A stretch of DNA of 5,388 bases from Silvanigrellales bacterium (GCA_028285285.1 JANQPW010000817.1:1-5388); one strand, 5' to 3'; shown: positions 1 through 5,388, numbered from the stretch's first letter. The notes: generated by a model not told the origin, from the sequence alone. A program made the numbers and translations.

Positions 1-75
1 CAAGACTGGAGAGAGGGGCGCTTTCCCAAGGTTCCTGGCGATGATCAGGAATTCATCCCGCTTCCCGAAGACTGA
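1..75 (+). CDS. 3' end of an unidentified gene (partial, 24 codons)
   Basis: An open frame runs in from the left edge and ends at TGA 73-75. It encodes the last 24 residues of a protein, finishing FPKVPGDDQEFIPLPED. The tail is hydrophilic and acidic with several prolines, so the protein probably ends in the cytoplasm, not in a membrane segment. I do not recognise the family from so short a piece. Only 12 bp separate its stop from the next start on the same strand, so it is probably cotranscribed with the TrmO-like gene. That the frame is coding is inferred from its close coupling to the downstream Shine-Dalgarno; the tail is too short for a homology argument. Confidence 0.6.
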   Translation, partial: QDWREGRFPKVPGDDQEFIPLPED

Positions 76-78
76 GCC

Positions 79-83
79 GAGGA
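79..83 (+). promoter_or_regulatory. Ribosome binding site of the TrmO-like gene
   Basis: GAGGA lies four bases before ATG 88 and inside the 12-bp gap after the preceding stop codon. It fixes the start and fits translation from a shared transcript. Confidence 0.6.
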
Positions 84-87
84 AAAA

Positions 88-546
88 ATGAAGATTGAAC
101 TCCAACCGGTTGGCTATGTTCACAGTTCACGCGCCTCTCCCAGAGATGACCACTGGGATCAAGAGTCCGTCCATATTCAGCTGGCGGGAGTTTATGGCGC
201 TGAGGCTCTTGAGGGATTGCAGGATTTCTCTCACGTGGAGATCCTTTTCCTGATGGATCAGGTTCCCCCCGAGAAAGTTGAAACGGGAGCACGTCACCCG
301 CGAAATCGCACTGACTGGCCGCGTGTGGGAATCTTTTCCCAAAGGGGCAAGAACCGTCCGAACCGCTTGGGGTTAACGGTTTGTTCCATTGTAAAAATTG
401 ATGGCACAAGACTACACGTGAAGGGTCTTGACGCGATCGACAAGACTCCGGTGCTGGACATCAAGCCCTGGGTTCAAGAGTTTGCTCCGAGAGGTGAGCT
501 GCGACAACCTGGGTGGATTTCCGAGCTTATGCGGGAGTATTGGTGA
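88..546 (+). CDS. TrmO-family (TsaA-like) S-adenosylmethionine-dependent methyltransferase domain protein
   Basis: A 152-residue protein corresponding to the single TsaA-like domain (UPF0066). In the best-known member, E. coli TrmO (about 235 residues), this domain uses S-adenosylmethionine to N6-methylate threonylcarbamoyladenosine-37 in tRNA. Visible family blocks are an N-terminal PVGYVHSS (residues 7-14), LEGLQDFSHVEILFLM (41-56), RVGIFSQRGKNRPNRLGL (79-96, the RPN-x-x-GL motif) and KTPVLDIKPW (119-128), which matches the usual DGTPVLDIKPY. The C-terminal domain of E. coli TrmO is absent, and the usual DG before TPVLDIKP is DK here. The ATG at 88 follows GAGGA at 79-83 with a four-base spacer. 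The fold assignment is strong. Methylation of t6A37 is inferred, because short single-domain members may have other substrates. Confidence 0.87.
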   Translation: MKIELQPVGYVHSSRASPRDDHWDQESVHIQLAGVYGAEALEGLQDFSHVEILFLMDQVPPEKVETGARHPRNRTDWPRVGIFSQRGKNRPNRLGLTVCSIVKIDGTRLHVKGLDAIDKTPVLDIKPWVQEFAPRGELRQPGWISELMREYW

Positions 547-579
547 TTGTGAAGCGGTGACATTTCCTCCGCTTCACGA
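547..579. terminator. Hairpin between convergent genes, possible bidirectional terminator
   Basis: GTGAAGCGG at 549-557 pairs perfectly with CCGCTTCAC at 569-577. One G-T wobble and one T-A pair at the base (547-548 with 578-579) extend the stem to 11 bp around an 11-nt loop. The hairpin begins at the first base after the TrmO-like stop (TGA 544-546) and ends two bases before the stop of the convergent peptidase gene (582-584). It therefore occupies almost the whole 35-bp gap. Neither strand has a clear T-tract after the stem, so it is not a textbook intrinsic terminator. It could end transcription weakly in both directions or act as a 3'-end stabiliser. Confidence 0.55.
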
Positions 580-581
580 AG

Positions 582-2111
582 TTAGGGCCTGGTGACCGCG
601 ACCGATCCCAGATCGGTAAGGCTTTCGCCCACACGAACCTCTGCGGAGTTCATGGGCTCTCCGTTTCTCCAGAAGTTCACTCTGTGTCGCCCCGGCTCCA
701 CAATATGGAACAGCAAACCACTCTCACTTCGCAATTTGAAGTGCTTCACACTGCCATCGCCATTGAGAGCAAAGGGAGCCGATTTGCCAGAGGGGCTGAT
801 CACGTCCACGGTGTAGGTGATCGCATCGATGGACTCTTCAGTTCCCAGATCGATCTCTGCGCGAATGGCTGAACGGGAGAGGCGTCTCAAAAGCGCTTTC
901 CACCCCCCCATCTGGTTTTCGGTGGTGAGATCCCTCCAAAGGGTGTAGTCGGGTTGAAAGCCTTGGGTGGAGCTGTTCACTTCCAGAGTGTAGGCCAAGA
1001 CACCATATTCATCCCATTGCCAGTCGAGGTCACCGCCATCGGCGTTGTAGAGCAATTCGGGGGCTGTGCCGATGGCGTATTGACCGGTGCGGCCCCGATC
1101 ATTCACCACGCCAGCGTTGATGTCTTCAGCCACACTCTCAAAAACGTCTCGGGCGGTGTTCCGTTCTCCGCGACAACCGTAGGGAAAGATGATGAGTTCG
1201 CTGTAGGAATGGTAGCTGATATCAAACACAGGCCTGAAGCGGGCCACGGTGTTCATGAGTGCTTTGGTCTCCGGCTCACTGGCGGGCTGGGGGCCACGAT
1301 AGGTGTCACTTGATGTGCTCCCTGAGGAACCATTGCACGCACCCCAAAGGGTCGGGTAGTTGCGATTGAGATCCACTCCCACAACAGATCCGCGTCTCTC
1401 ATAGGCATTTTTTCGCCAAAAGCGTCGGCCAGAATGCACGCGGGCGTTTCCGTCGGGGTTCACCTGCGGAACCACAACGATGCGATAGTTTTCAAGCCAG
1501 TTGGCAATTTCGGGATCGCTCTCGGCACCCGTGACGATCTCTTCAACAATGGAAATCGCCACTTCCGTGGTCATCACTTCGCGAGCGTGGTGCATGCTGT
1601 TGAACAGCACAGTGGGTCGGTTTTCGCCTCTTCCACGCTGCAGCACGGCGGCCAGAATGGGTCGACCCTCGTGGGTCTCACCAAGGGTCTCGAGGGTGAC
1701 GACCTCAGGGTGCTCTTGGGCCAGTTGGTTGAGCACTCGTTCCACATCTTCAGGTTGGAGGTAGCCTTCAAGAGACTGAATGGTGCTCCATGATTGGCTC
1801 ACTGCTGAAAAGCTCAGTCCTCCCTTCTGAAGCTCCTTCAACAAATGAGGCAGAGCCTTGACCATGAGCTGGCCGGTCTGAGTTTCGCGACCCAAGACAT
1901 CGAGCTCACGCAAGACTTCTGCGGGAGGAGATTCTTGGAGGGTCACCACCACGGGCTGCTCTCCCGCCTGTGCCTGTTCATTCACTCTCCACCCAACCTG
2001 CTGTTGGACGGCAAAACCCATTCCGGTGAGCACAGCAACGGCAGAAAAAATGGTGGCCACACGACGACCCGTTCCCCTTGGCTCTGGCGTCTGAAAGTGT
2101 GCTGATTTCAT
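582..2111 (-). CDS. Exported zinc carboxypeptidase, peptidase family M14
   Basis: A 509-residue precursor of a metallocarboxypeptidase that removes C-terminal residues from peptides outside the cytoplasm. Residues 12-17 are Arg-rich and 18-36 hydrophobic (signal peptide or anchor), followed by a pro-region to about 115 and the M14 domain at about 117-410. In carboxypeptidase A numbering the visible residues are zinc ligands H175 and E178 (HHARE; H69/E72) and H301 (YHSYSELIIFPYG; H196), R233 (FWRKN; R127), N249-R250 (VDLNRNYP; N144/R145), Y355 (Y248) and catalytic E377 (YTLEV; E270). All are present, so the enzyme should be active. L362 falls at the specificity position 255, suggesting hydrophobic C-termini. 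Residues 415-509 are beta-rich and lie outside the catalytic domain. The ATG at 2111 was chosen because GGGAG precedes it by six bases and a signal peptide follows. A longer open frame reaches 2282 but would bury the signal and run into the divergent gene. It is convergent with the TrmO-like gene. Confidence 0.93.
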   Translation of the reverse strand: MKSAHFQTPEPRGTGRRVATIFSAVAVLTGMGFAVQQQVGWRVNEQAQAGEQPVVVTLQESPPAEVLRELDVLGRETQTGQLMVKALPHLLKELQKGGLSFSAVSQSWSTIQSLEGYLQPEDVERVLNQLAQEHPEVVTLETLGETHEGRPILAAVLQRGRGENRPTVLFNSMHHAREVMTTEVAISIVEEIVTGAESDPEIANWLENYRIVVVPQVNPDGNARVHSGRRFWRKNAYERRGSVVGVDLNRNYPTLWGACNGSSGSTSSDTYRGPQPASEPETKALMNTVARFRPVFDISYHSYSELIIFPYGCRGERNTARDVFESVAEDINAGVVNDRGRTGQYAIGTAPELLYNADGGDLDWQWDEYGVLAYTLEVNSSTQGFQPDYTLWRDLTTENQMGGWKALLRRLSRSAIRAEIDLGTEESIDAITYTVDVISPSGKSAPFALNGDGSVKHFKLRSESGLLFHIVEPGRHRVNFWRNGEPMNSAEVRVGESLTDLGSVAVTRP

Positions 2112-2117
2112 AAGAAT

Positions 2118-2122
2118 CTCCC
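2118..2122 (-). promoter_or_regulatory. Ribosome binding site of the M14 carboxypeptidase gene
   Basis: GGGAG on the minus strand lies six bases before the ATG at 2111. It decides between this start and an in-frame upstream ATG at 2282, which would add 57 residues with no signal peptide at the front. Confidence 0.65.
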
Positions 2123-2233
2123 ATTGATTTGTTGGTATCTTGATTGGCCAACCACTCAATAATGAGAGAAGTTTCCAAAAAGCTCTAAATTTTGTCCAAA
2201 GTCTTGACGCAAAGGCAATGTTGGAAAGGGTTG

Positions 2234-2239
2234 AGGAGG
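2234..2239 (+). promoter_or_regulatory. Strong Shine-Dalgarno that sets the rlpA GTG start
   Basis: AGGAGG, a perfect anti-16S match, lies eight bases before GTG 2248. The ATG candidates further upstream in the same frame (2140 and 2218) have no comparable site. The GTG start also puts the hydrophobic signal sequence at the very N-terminus. Confidence 0.8.
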
Positions 2240-2247
2240 GAGAAGGC

Positions 2248-2802
2248 GTGCAATTTGTCCAAAGGTGTGTATCAGCACTCATGCTTCTGACACCCCTGGG
2301 CTGCTTGAAGGCACGATATGTTCCCCCATCTGAGCAGCCACAAGTTCAAGCCGCGGCTTCAGCAGCAGCCGGGGTCGATTTTCAGATCGATTCGGCTGCA
2401 ATCGCAGAAGACGCTCCCCTAGAGGAGGTCGAGTGGAGTCCGGCGGTGTCTTCCGAGAAAACGGAAACACCATCCGATTCGTCTCAACCGTCAGAGTATG
2501 AGAAGGTTGAATGTGGCGAAGCTTCCTTTTATGGGGCTGACTTTGCGGGACGGCCCACTGCAAATGGAGAAATCTTTGACCCTGGTCAATTCACAGCGGC
2601 GCACCGCACACTGCCCTTCGGAACCCAGCTGGTGGTGACACGGAGTGGTGAAGAACCCACGTCAGACTCGCTGGTTGTGCGCATCAACGATCGGGGGCCG
2701 TTTATCGCTGGCCGTATGATTGATCTCAGCACAGCGGCCTTTCGCAAGTTGGCTGCTGAAAGTTTGGGCATCTTATCGGTTTGCATTTACACTGAGCCCT
2801 GA
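2248..2802 (+). CDS. rlpA: RlpA-like septal lytic transglycosylase / lipoprotein (double-psi beta-barrel)
   Basis: A 184-residue exported protein starting at GTG 2248 behind AGGAGG. Residues 1-18 form a short signal peptide, and C19 in TPLGC is the likely lipidated cysteine, although Pro at -3 makes the lipobox atypical. Residues 20-87 are an acidic, Ala/Ser/Pro/Glu-rich linker. Residues 88-184 are the RlpA double-psi beta-barrel: GEASFYG (90-96), GRPTANGE (101-108), AAHRTLPFGT (117-126), VVRINDRGPF (143-152) and GRMIDLS (155-161). H119 and D148 match the catalytic His and Asp described for Pseudomonas aeruginosa RlpA, which cleaves glycan strands lacking stem peptides at the division septum. 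There is no C-terminal SPOR domain, so septal targeting would need another route. The DedA gene follows on the same strand after 52 bp, probably in one operon. Confidence 0.9.
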   Translation: MQFVQRCVSALMLLTPLGCLKARYVPPSEQPQVQAAASAAAGVDFQIDSAAIAEDAPLEEVEWSPAVSSEKTETPSDSSQPSEYEKVECGEASFYGADFAGRPTANGEIFDPGQFTAAHRTLPFGTQLVVTRSGEEPTSDSLVVRINDRGPFIAGRMIDLSTAAFRKLAAESLGILSVCIYTEP

Positions 2803-2854
2803 ATATGTGTGCAGTGCAACACGAGTGACTTCAACTGCATCGGGATCTGCCTGA

Positions 2855-3538
2855 ATGATCGAAGAATACATCATCAATTTTTTTCACAGCTATGCCTACC
2901 AACCCACTATGGTTTACATCGCCGTGGTGCTCCTCATGCTGGGTTCGAGCTTTGGTTTGCCGCTGCCAGAGGAGTTGACTCTGCTCACATCGGGCTTCAT
3001 GGCCTTTATTGGCTTGCACCCCGACCTCTTTCCACCTCCTTCTCCAGACGCGCCGGTGGTCAACGTTCATGTTTTGGCGGTTGTCTCCTTCTTTGCGGTG
3101 TTTGGGAGCGACTTCATTGTCTATTCCATTGGGCGCACCTTTGGTTCGCGGTTTCTCGAGTCGAGGTTCATGTCCCGGTTTCTCAACGAGAAGCGCCGGA
3201 AACAGATTGAGCGCTGGACAACCAAATATGGTCATTGGGCAGCGGGGATCTTTCGCTTTATGCCCGGTGTGCGATTTCCCGGGCATGTTGCCTGTGGTGC
3301 CGTTGGCATCAAGGCCTGGAAGTTTATGGCCGTGGATGGTTCCGCTGCAGCTGTCTCTGTGCCCACTCAGATCTATCTTGTGGCGTTTTATGGCAAAGAA
3401 ATCATAGCTGTGCTGCAGCCCGTCAAGTTTGTGGCCTTTGGCGTGGCGTTTGTGTTCGTGGTCTATTTGGTTGTGAAGCACTTCCGAGATTCGAGGCGCG
3501 AAAAGCGGTTGTCGCAGATGGAAACGGGCAAGCAGTGA
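2855..3538 (+). CDS. DedA-family inner-membrane protein (SNARE-associated / VTT domain)
   Basis: A 227-residue polytopic membrane protein. Members of this family are implicated in flipping undecaprenyl phosphate or phospholipids and in membrane-potential and drug tolerance. Visible family features are GSSFGLPLPEE (30-40), with membrane-embedded acidic residues E39/E40, then GSDFIVYSIGRTFG (84-97) and FRFMPGVRFPGH (133-144), which carries the conserved R-x-x-P-x-x-R (R134, R140). Hydrophobic segments lie near 19-36, 42-55, 71-92, 128-150, 160-180 and 190-209, and the last 20 residues are a basic cytoplasmic tail. A proline-rich stretch, LFPPPSPDAP (58-67), lengthens the loop after the first re-entrant segment. 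The ATG at 2855 has only a weak upstream GGGAT (2842-2846), but starting later would cut the N-terminal helix. It follows rlpA by 52 bp, in which I see no gene or terminator. Specific lipid substrate cannot be read from sequence. Confidence 0.9.
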   Translation: MIEEYIINFFHSYAYQPTMVYIAVVLLMLGSSFGLPLPEELTLLTSGFMAFIGLHPDLFPPPSPDAPVVNVHVLAVVSFFAVFGSDFIVYSIGRTFGSRFLESRFMSRFLNEKRRKQIERWTTKYGHWAAGIFRFMPGVRFPGHVACGAVGIKAWKFMAVDGSAAAVSVPTQIYLVAFYGKEIIAVLQPVKFVAFGVAFVFVVYLVVKHFRDSRREKRLSQMETGKQ

Positions 3539-3600
3539 GAGTATTTGTAAGCATTTTGGCATCTCTTTGCTTGTTTGTAATGATTTCAGCGTCGTGGTAA
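3535..3600 (+). pseudogene. Signal-peptide-like 21-codon frame overlapping the dedA stop; possible truncated gene
   Basis: GTG 3535-3537 overlaps the dedA stop TGA 3536-3538 (GTGA), a common arrangement for translational coupling. The frame encodes Met/Val-Arg followed by about 16 hydrophobic residues and ends ISASW before TAA 3598-3600. The shape is that of a Sec signal peptide cut off at its cleavage site: short basic start, hydrophobic core, small residues near the end. The following bases no longer encode a recognisable exported protein and lead straight into the Fic-like remnant. It may be the 5' end of a third operon gene destroyed by a deletion or rearrangement, a genuine tiny membrane peptide, or chance. 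The Shine-Dalgarno is weak. Confidence 0.3.
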
Positions 3601-3861
3601 ATGGTTGGACAGCGTATCGAAGGAATTATCGTTTACGGCGTGAGCATAAAGATGCGATGCAGAGCCGGAATCCAGCATGTTGTCGACCTCCCTGACAGGC
3701 TCATCGACCTCTTTATTCGATCACGCCGTGACAACCAGGGAGTCCTCTCCAAGAAAAAGAGGGAGAGGTTCTTTCAGAGCCTCACAGACGACGAAGTCAG
3801 GGATCTTGAGGTCGTTGTTCAAGAGTCTTTTGCAGTTCCGACATCGTTGCAAAGATCATAA
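3601..3861 (+). pseudogene. Remnant of a Fic-family protein C-terminus (probable)
   Basis: The frame from ATG 3601 to the stop at 3859-3861 gives 86 residues. From about residue 22 it reads GIQHVVDLPDRLIDLFIR, then NQGVLSKKKRERFFQSLTDD (residues 45-64) and VVVQESF. From memory this resembles the tail that follows the catalytic domain in many Fic-family AMP-transferase-like proteins (LPDRLIDLFI, then NxGxLSKxKRxxxF, then LTDDEV). The catalytic HxFxDGNGR motif and everything before it are missing. No Shine-Dalgarno precedes ATG 3601, which follows directly on a TAA, and residues 1-20 do not resemble the family. I therefore read it as the stranded 3' end of a lost gene. The last 65 bp overlap the convergent gene on the minus strand. 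Alternatives are a small standalone DNA-binding-like protein or a weak chance match. Confidence 0.5.
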
Positions 3862-5368
3862 TCGGAAACTGACGAAGGGCGCCGGGAGCCAGCAATCTGA
3901 TTTCGCTCACATTGCTCCCGTCGATGGGTCCACGAGAGGTGCCGTCGGTCATCATGTTTCCGGCATAGACATCTCCAGCTTCTGAAGATCGTCCTCCGGC
4001 GATCAGAAAATCGGCGAGTTCAGCGCCCGCATGCTTGAGATCGTCTCGACTGCCCACAATAGTGGCTCTCTGGAACAACTCGGAACGCACCAAAAGGGGG
4101 GAAACTCCTCCGCTGATGGTTGCGCGTGAGTTGCTTTTCACAATACCTGCCCACCGGCGCGGCATTTGCTCTTCAAAGGCGAGCAAAAAAGCCTCAATAG
4201 CGCTTGTTTTGACAGCTTTTCCCGATGAAAACAGAAAGGTGCGGTTACTGGTCAGTTCCGGGCCCGTCGCGTCAAGAGAAGCATAGGTTTTTTGATCTTT
4301 TTCATTCACGAGCGGCACGAGTTGCACAAATCCAATGTGCTTTTTGGGCACCTGCTTTGAGGAGAAGTAGACTTCAAAAAAAAGCGTGCCTTCAAGCGCA
4401 CCCGTTGCCCAGCGTTCAGAAGTGAGGCGATCTTCCCACTGACCTCCCACACAGTCGTCGCAGTTGGTCCCCTTCCAAAATGTGTGCAGGGCTCGGGTGG
4501 TGGGAACAAATTCGTACACTTGGTCGAAGGATTCCTGTGAGCGGGTGTGGAGTTCTTGGAGGGTTTTGGGAAAAAACTTTTTGATCACCAGGTCGTGAAG
4601 CCCTGGAAAGGAGCAGTTGATCTCATACTCTGCTGCTGTTGCTGCTTGAAGAAGGGCCTTTGAAAACACTGCTGCTGAGACTCTGCCTTCTGGGCTGGCT
4701 GTCGCAAGGCCCTGCCAAGAGAGGTGCTGCAGTGCTTGATTCGTGATCCAAGCGAGAGATTTTTGCACTTCCGGCGATTTCTTGATTTGGCCAAAGAATC
4801 TACCACGCTCTTTGTTTCGTTGTTTCTCGTCAATTTCTGGTGTGTTGTTTATTTTGTTGAGTTCAGCCACGGTTTTGATGCAGCTTTCTTGGGCCAACGA
4901 TTTGTCGACCCCTCGGGCTTGCTGAGCTGTTGTGTTTTGCAGGGTGGCAACGAGGCTCTGCAGTGAGATTTGGGGGTCGATGGCTTTGGGGTTTCGCAGT
5001 GTGCCCCTGAGTGTGATGGGTTTTCCAAAGAAGGAACGCTCCCAGGCTCGCTCCACGAAACGTTCGGAGCCCTCCATATTGGCAAGTCGCAACACGTCTT
5101 TACGCACCCAGTCAAAGTTCTCCTCCCTCATTTTTTCTCCGTGCAGAGCCATGAGTTGCTGCATATAGTTGCCGTGCTTCTCTCTGCTTTCCAAAAACTC
5201 AATGAGGTTGGCGGCACCCGATTGTCGAAGGCTTTCGTCGAGCTGTTTGGGAAGAATGGGCTCACCCACTGAAAACGAAATGTTGACGCGGGAGATATTC
5301 TCATTGTGCTGTGAGCTCACACAGGTTGTTTGAAACCAAACAAGGACTACAAAAAGCACCTTTTTCAT
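3797..5368 (-). CDS. Large exported protein of unknown function with a CxxCxGG motif
   Basis: A 523-residue protein I cannot assign to a family. It starts with a clear Sec signal peptide: two lysines, a hydrophobic core at residues 4-12, and a likely cut near CVSS-Q (19/20). The mature part is soluble-looking, with no further membrane helix. Residues 40-115 are charged and probably helical, and 155-250 are rich in Lys, Gln and Ala. The centre holds CDDCVGGQW (303-311), then SERWATGALEG (317-327), HIGFVQLVPL (344-353) and YASLDATGP (362-370), an ordered, glycine/aromatic-rich block that looks like a folded beta domain. C163 and C252 are the other cysteines of the mature chain, so two disulphides are possible. 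The ATG at 5368 follows AGAAGG (5379-5384) after ten bases. The gene lies alone on its strand here, and its promoter is beyond the right edge. Its last 22 codons overlap the Fic-like remnant in antisense, so the C-terminal tail may be acquired. Confidence 0.85.
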   Translation of the reverse strand: MKKVLFVVLVWFQTTCVSSQHNENISRVNISFSVGEPILPKQLDESLRQSGAANLIEFLESREKHGNYMQQLMALHGEKMREENFDWVRKDVLRLANMEGSERFVERAWERSFFGKPITLRGTLRNPKAIDPQISLQSLVATLQNTTAQQARGVDKSLAQESCIKTVAELNKINNTPEIDEKQRNKERGRFFGQIKKSPEVQKSLAWITNQALQHLSWQGLATASPEGRVSAAVFSKALLQAATAAEYEINCSFPGLHDLVIKKFFPKTLQELHTRSQESFDQVYEFVPTTRALHTFWKGTNCDDCVGGQWEDRLTSERWATGALEGTLFFEVYFSSKQVPKKHIGFVQLVPLVNEKDQKTYASLDATGPELTSNRTFLFSSGKAVKTSAIEAFLLAFEEQMPRRWAGIVKSNSRATISGGVSPLLVRSELFQRATIVGSRDDLKHAGAELADFLIAGGRSSEAGDVYAGNMMTDGTSRGPIDGSNVSEIRLLAPGALRQFPIMIFATMSELQKTLEQRPQDP

Positions 5369-5378
5369 TTTTTAGTTG

Positions 5379-5384
5379 CCTTCT
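5379..5384 (-). promoter_or_regulatory. Ribosome binding site of the exported orphan gene
   Basis: AGAAGG on the minus strand lies ten bases before the ATG at 5368. The spacing is slightly long, but the immediate MKK signal peptide start supports the choice. Confidence 0.5.
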
Positions 5385-5388
5385 CAAA

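Larger units (their letters stand above)
2112..2247. promoter_or_regulatory. Divergent intergenic region between the M14 peptidase and rlpA genes
   Basis: These 136 bp must hold the promoters of both divergent genes. A TTGACG at 2204-2209 resembles a plus-strand -35 box, but no good -10 box lies 16-18 bp downstream. No convincing minus-strand sigma-70 pair was found. Two small symmetric elements are visible: the palindrome TTGGCCAA at 2144-2151, and TTTGTCCAAAG at 2191-2201. The latter recurs at 2254-2264, just inside the rlpA coding region. Either could be an operator, but this is only suggested by symmetry and repetition. Confidence 0.4.

Noticed and set aside
954..1793. Long plus-strand open frames opposite the M14 gene
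   Set aside because: They mirror the minus-strand coding frame, lack ribosome sites and recognisable domains, and are antisense to conserved catalytic motifs.
2204..2232. TTGACG considered as the -35 box of an rlpA promoter
   Set aside because: The -35-like hexamer is good, but the position 17 bp downstream reads AGGGTT, not a TATAAT-like box, so no promoter is claimed.
2140..2247. Earlier in-frame ATGs for rlpA at 2140 and 2218
   Set aside because: Neither has a good Shine-Dalgarno and both put hydrophilic sequence before the signal peptide, whereas GTG 2248 has AGGAGG at ideal spacing.
2112..2282. Upstream extension of the minus-strand M14 peptidase frame to an ATG at 2282
   Set aside because: It would bury the signal peptide 57 residues inside and overlap the start of rlpA, and it lacks a ribosome site as good as GGGAG before 2111.
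2831..3562. Long minus-strand open frame opposite dedA
   Set aside because: The plus strand carries clear DedA motifs and membrane periodicity. The antisense product is a His/Arg-rich low-complexity sequence with no domain or signal.
3744..3768. Inverted repeat CCTCTCC / GGAGAGG with an 11-nt loop, considered as terminator for the minus-strand orphan gene
   Set aside because: It has only a 7-bp stem, no T-tract in the minus direction, and lies in purine/pyrimidine-rich sequence that encodes LSKKKRER in the Fic-like frame, so coding bias explains it.
4620..4680. CTG-like trinucleotide repetition, considered as a microsatellite
   Set aside because: It is short and imperfect, and reads as ordinary Gln/Ala codons (QAATAA) in the minus-strand gene.

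Overview
The window holds five complete protein genes, the 3' end of a sixth, and a short zone of gene debris. Base composition is intermediate by eye. Several products are exported or membrane-bound, and start sites carry Shine-Dalgarno sequences, so this is bacterial chromosomal DNA. The cell is probably Gram-negative, because an RlpA-type septal/outer-membrane lipoprotein and a DedA protein sit together. Secreted M14 peptidases and large orphan exported proteins would fit a delta-proteobacterial or Bdellovibrionota-like genome, but that placement is an impression and not demonstrated. No rRNA, tRNA, CRISPR array, IS element or phage gene was seen.

Layout. (1) Positions 1-546, plus strand: the last 24 codons of an unidentified gene, then, after 12 bp, a single-domain TrmO/TsaA-like protein with a good Shine-Dalgarno. 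(2) Positions 547-579: an 11-bp-stem hairpin fills the 35-bp gap before a convergent gene. (3) Positions 582-2111, minus strand: an exported zinc carboxypeptidase of family M14 with every expected zinc-binding and catalytic residue and an extra beta-rich C-terminal part. (4) Positions 2112-2247: a 136-bp divergent intergenic region. (5) Positions 2248-3538, plus strand: an RlpA-like double-psi beta-barrel protein starting at GTG behind a perfect AGGAGG, then a DedA-family membrane protein. The pair probably forms an envelope-related operon. (6) Positions 3535-3861, plus strand: what looks like a scar. A 21-codon signal-peptide-like frame overlaps the dedA stop codon (GTGA) and ends at TAA. The next codon opens a frame whose product resembles only the C-terminal tail of Fic-family proteins. 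(7) Positions 3797-5368, minus strand: a 523-residue exported protein of unknown function. Its 3' end overlaps the Fic-like remnant by 65 bp, tail to tail.

No pathway links all the genes. The common theme of the central and right parts is the envelope: peptidoglycan/septum (RlpA), lipid transport (DedA), extracytoplasmic peptide hydrolysis (M14) and an orphan exported protein. The least ordinary places are the scar at 3535-3861 with its antisense overlap, and the orphan exported protein with its Cys-x-x-Cys-x-Gly-Gly motif. I found no convincing evidence of a wholly new multi-gene system.
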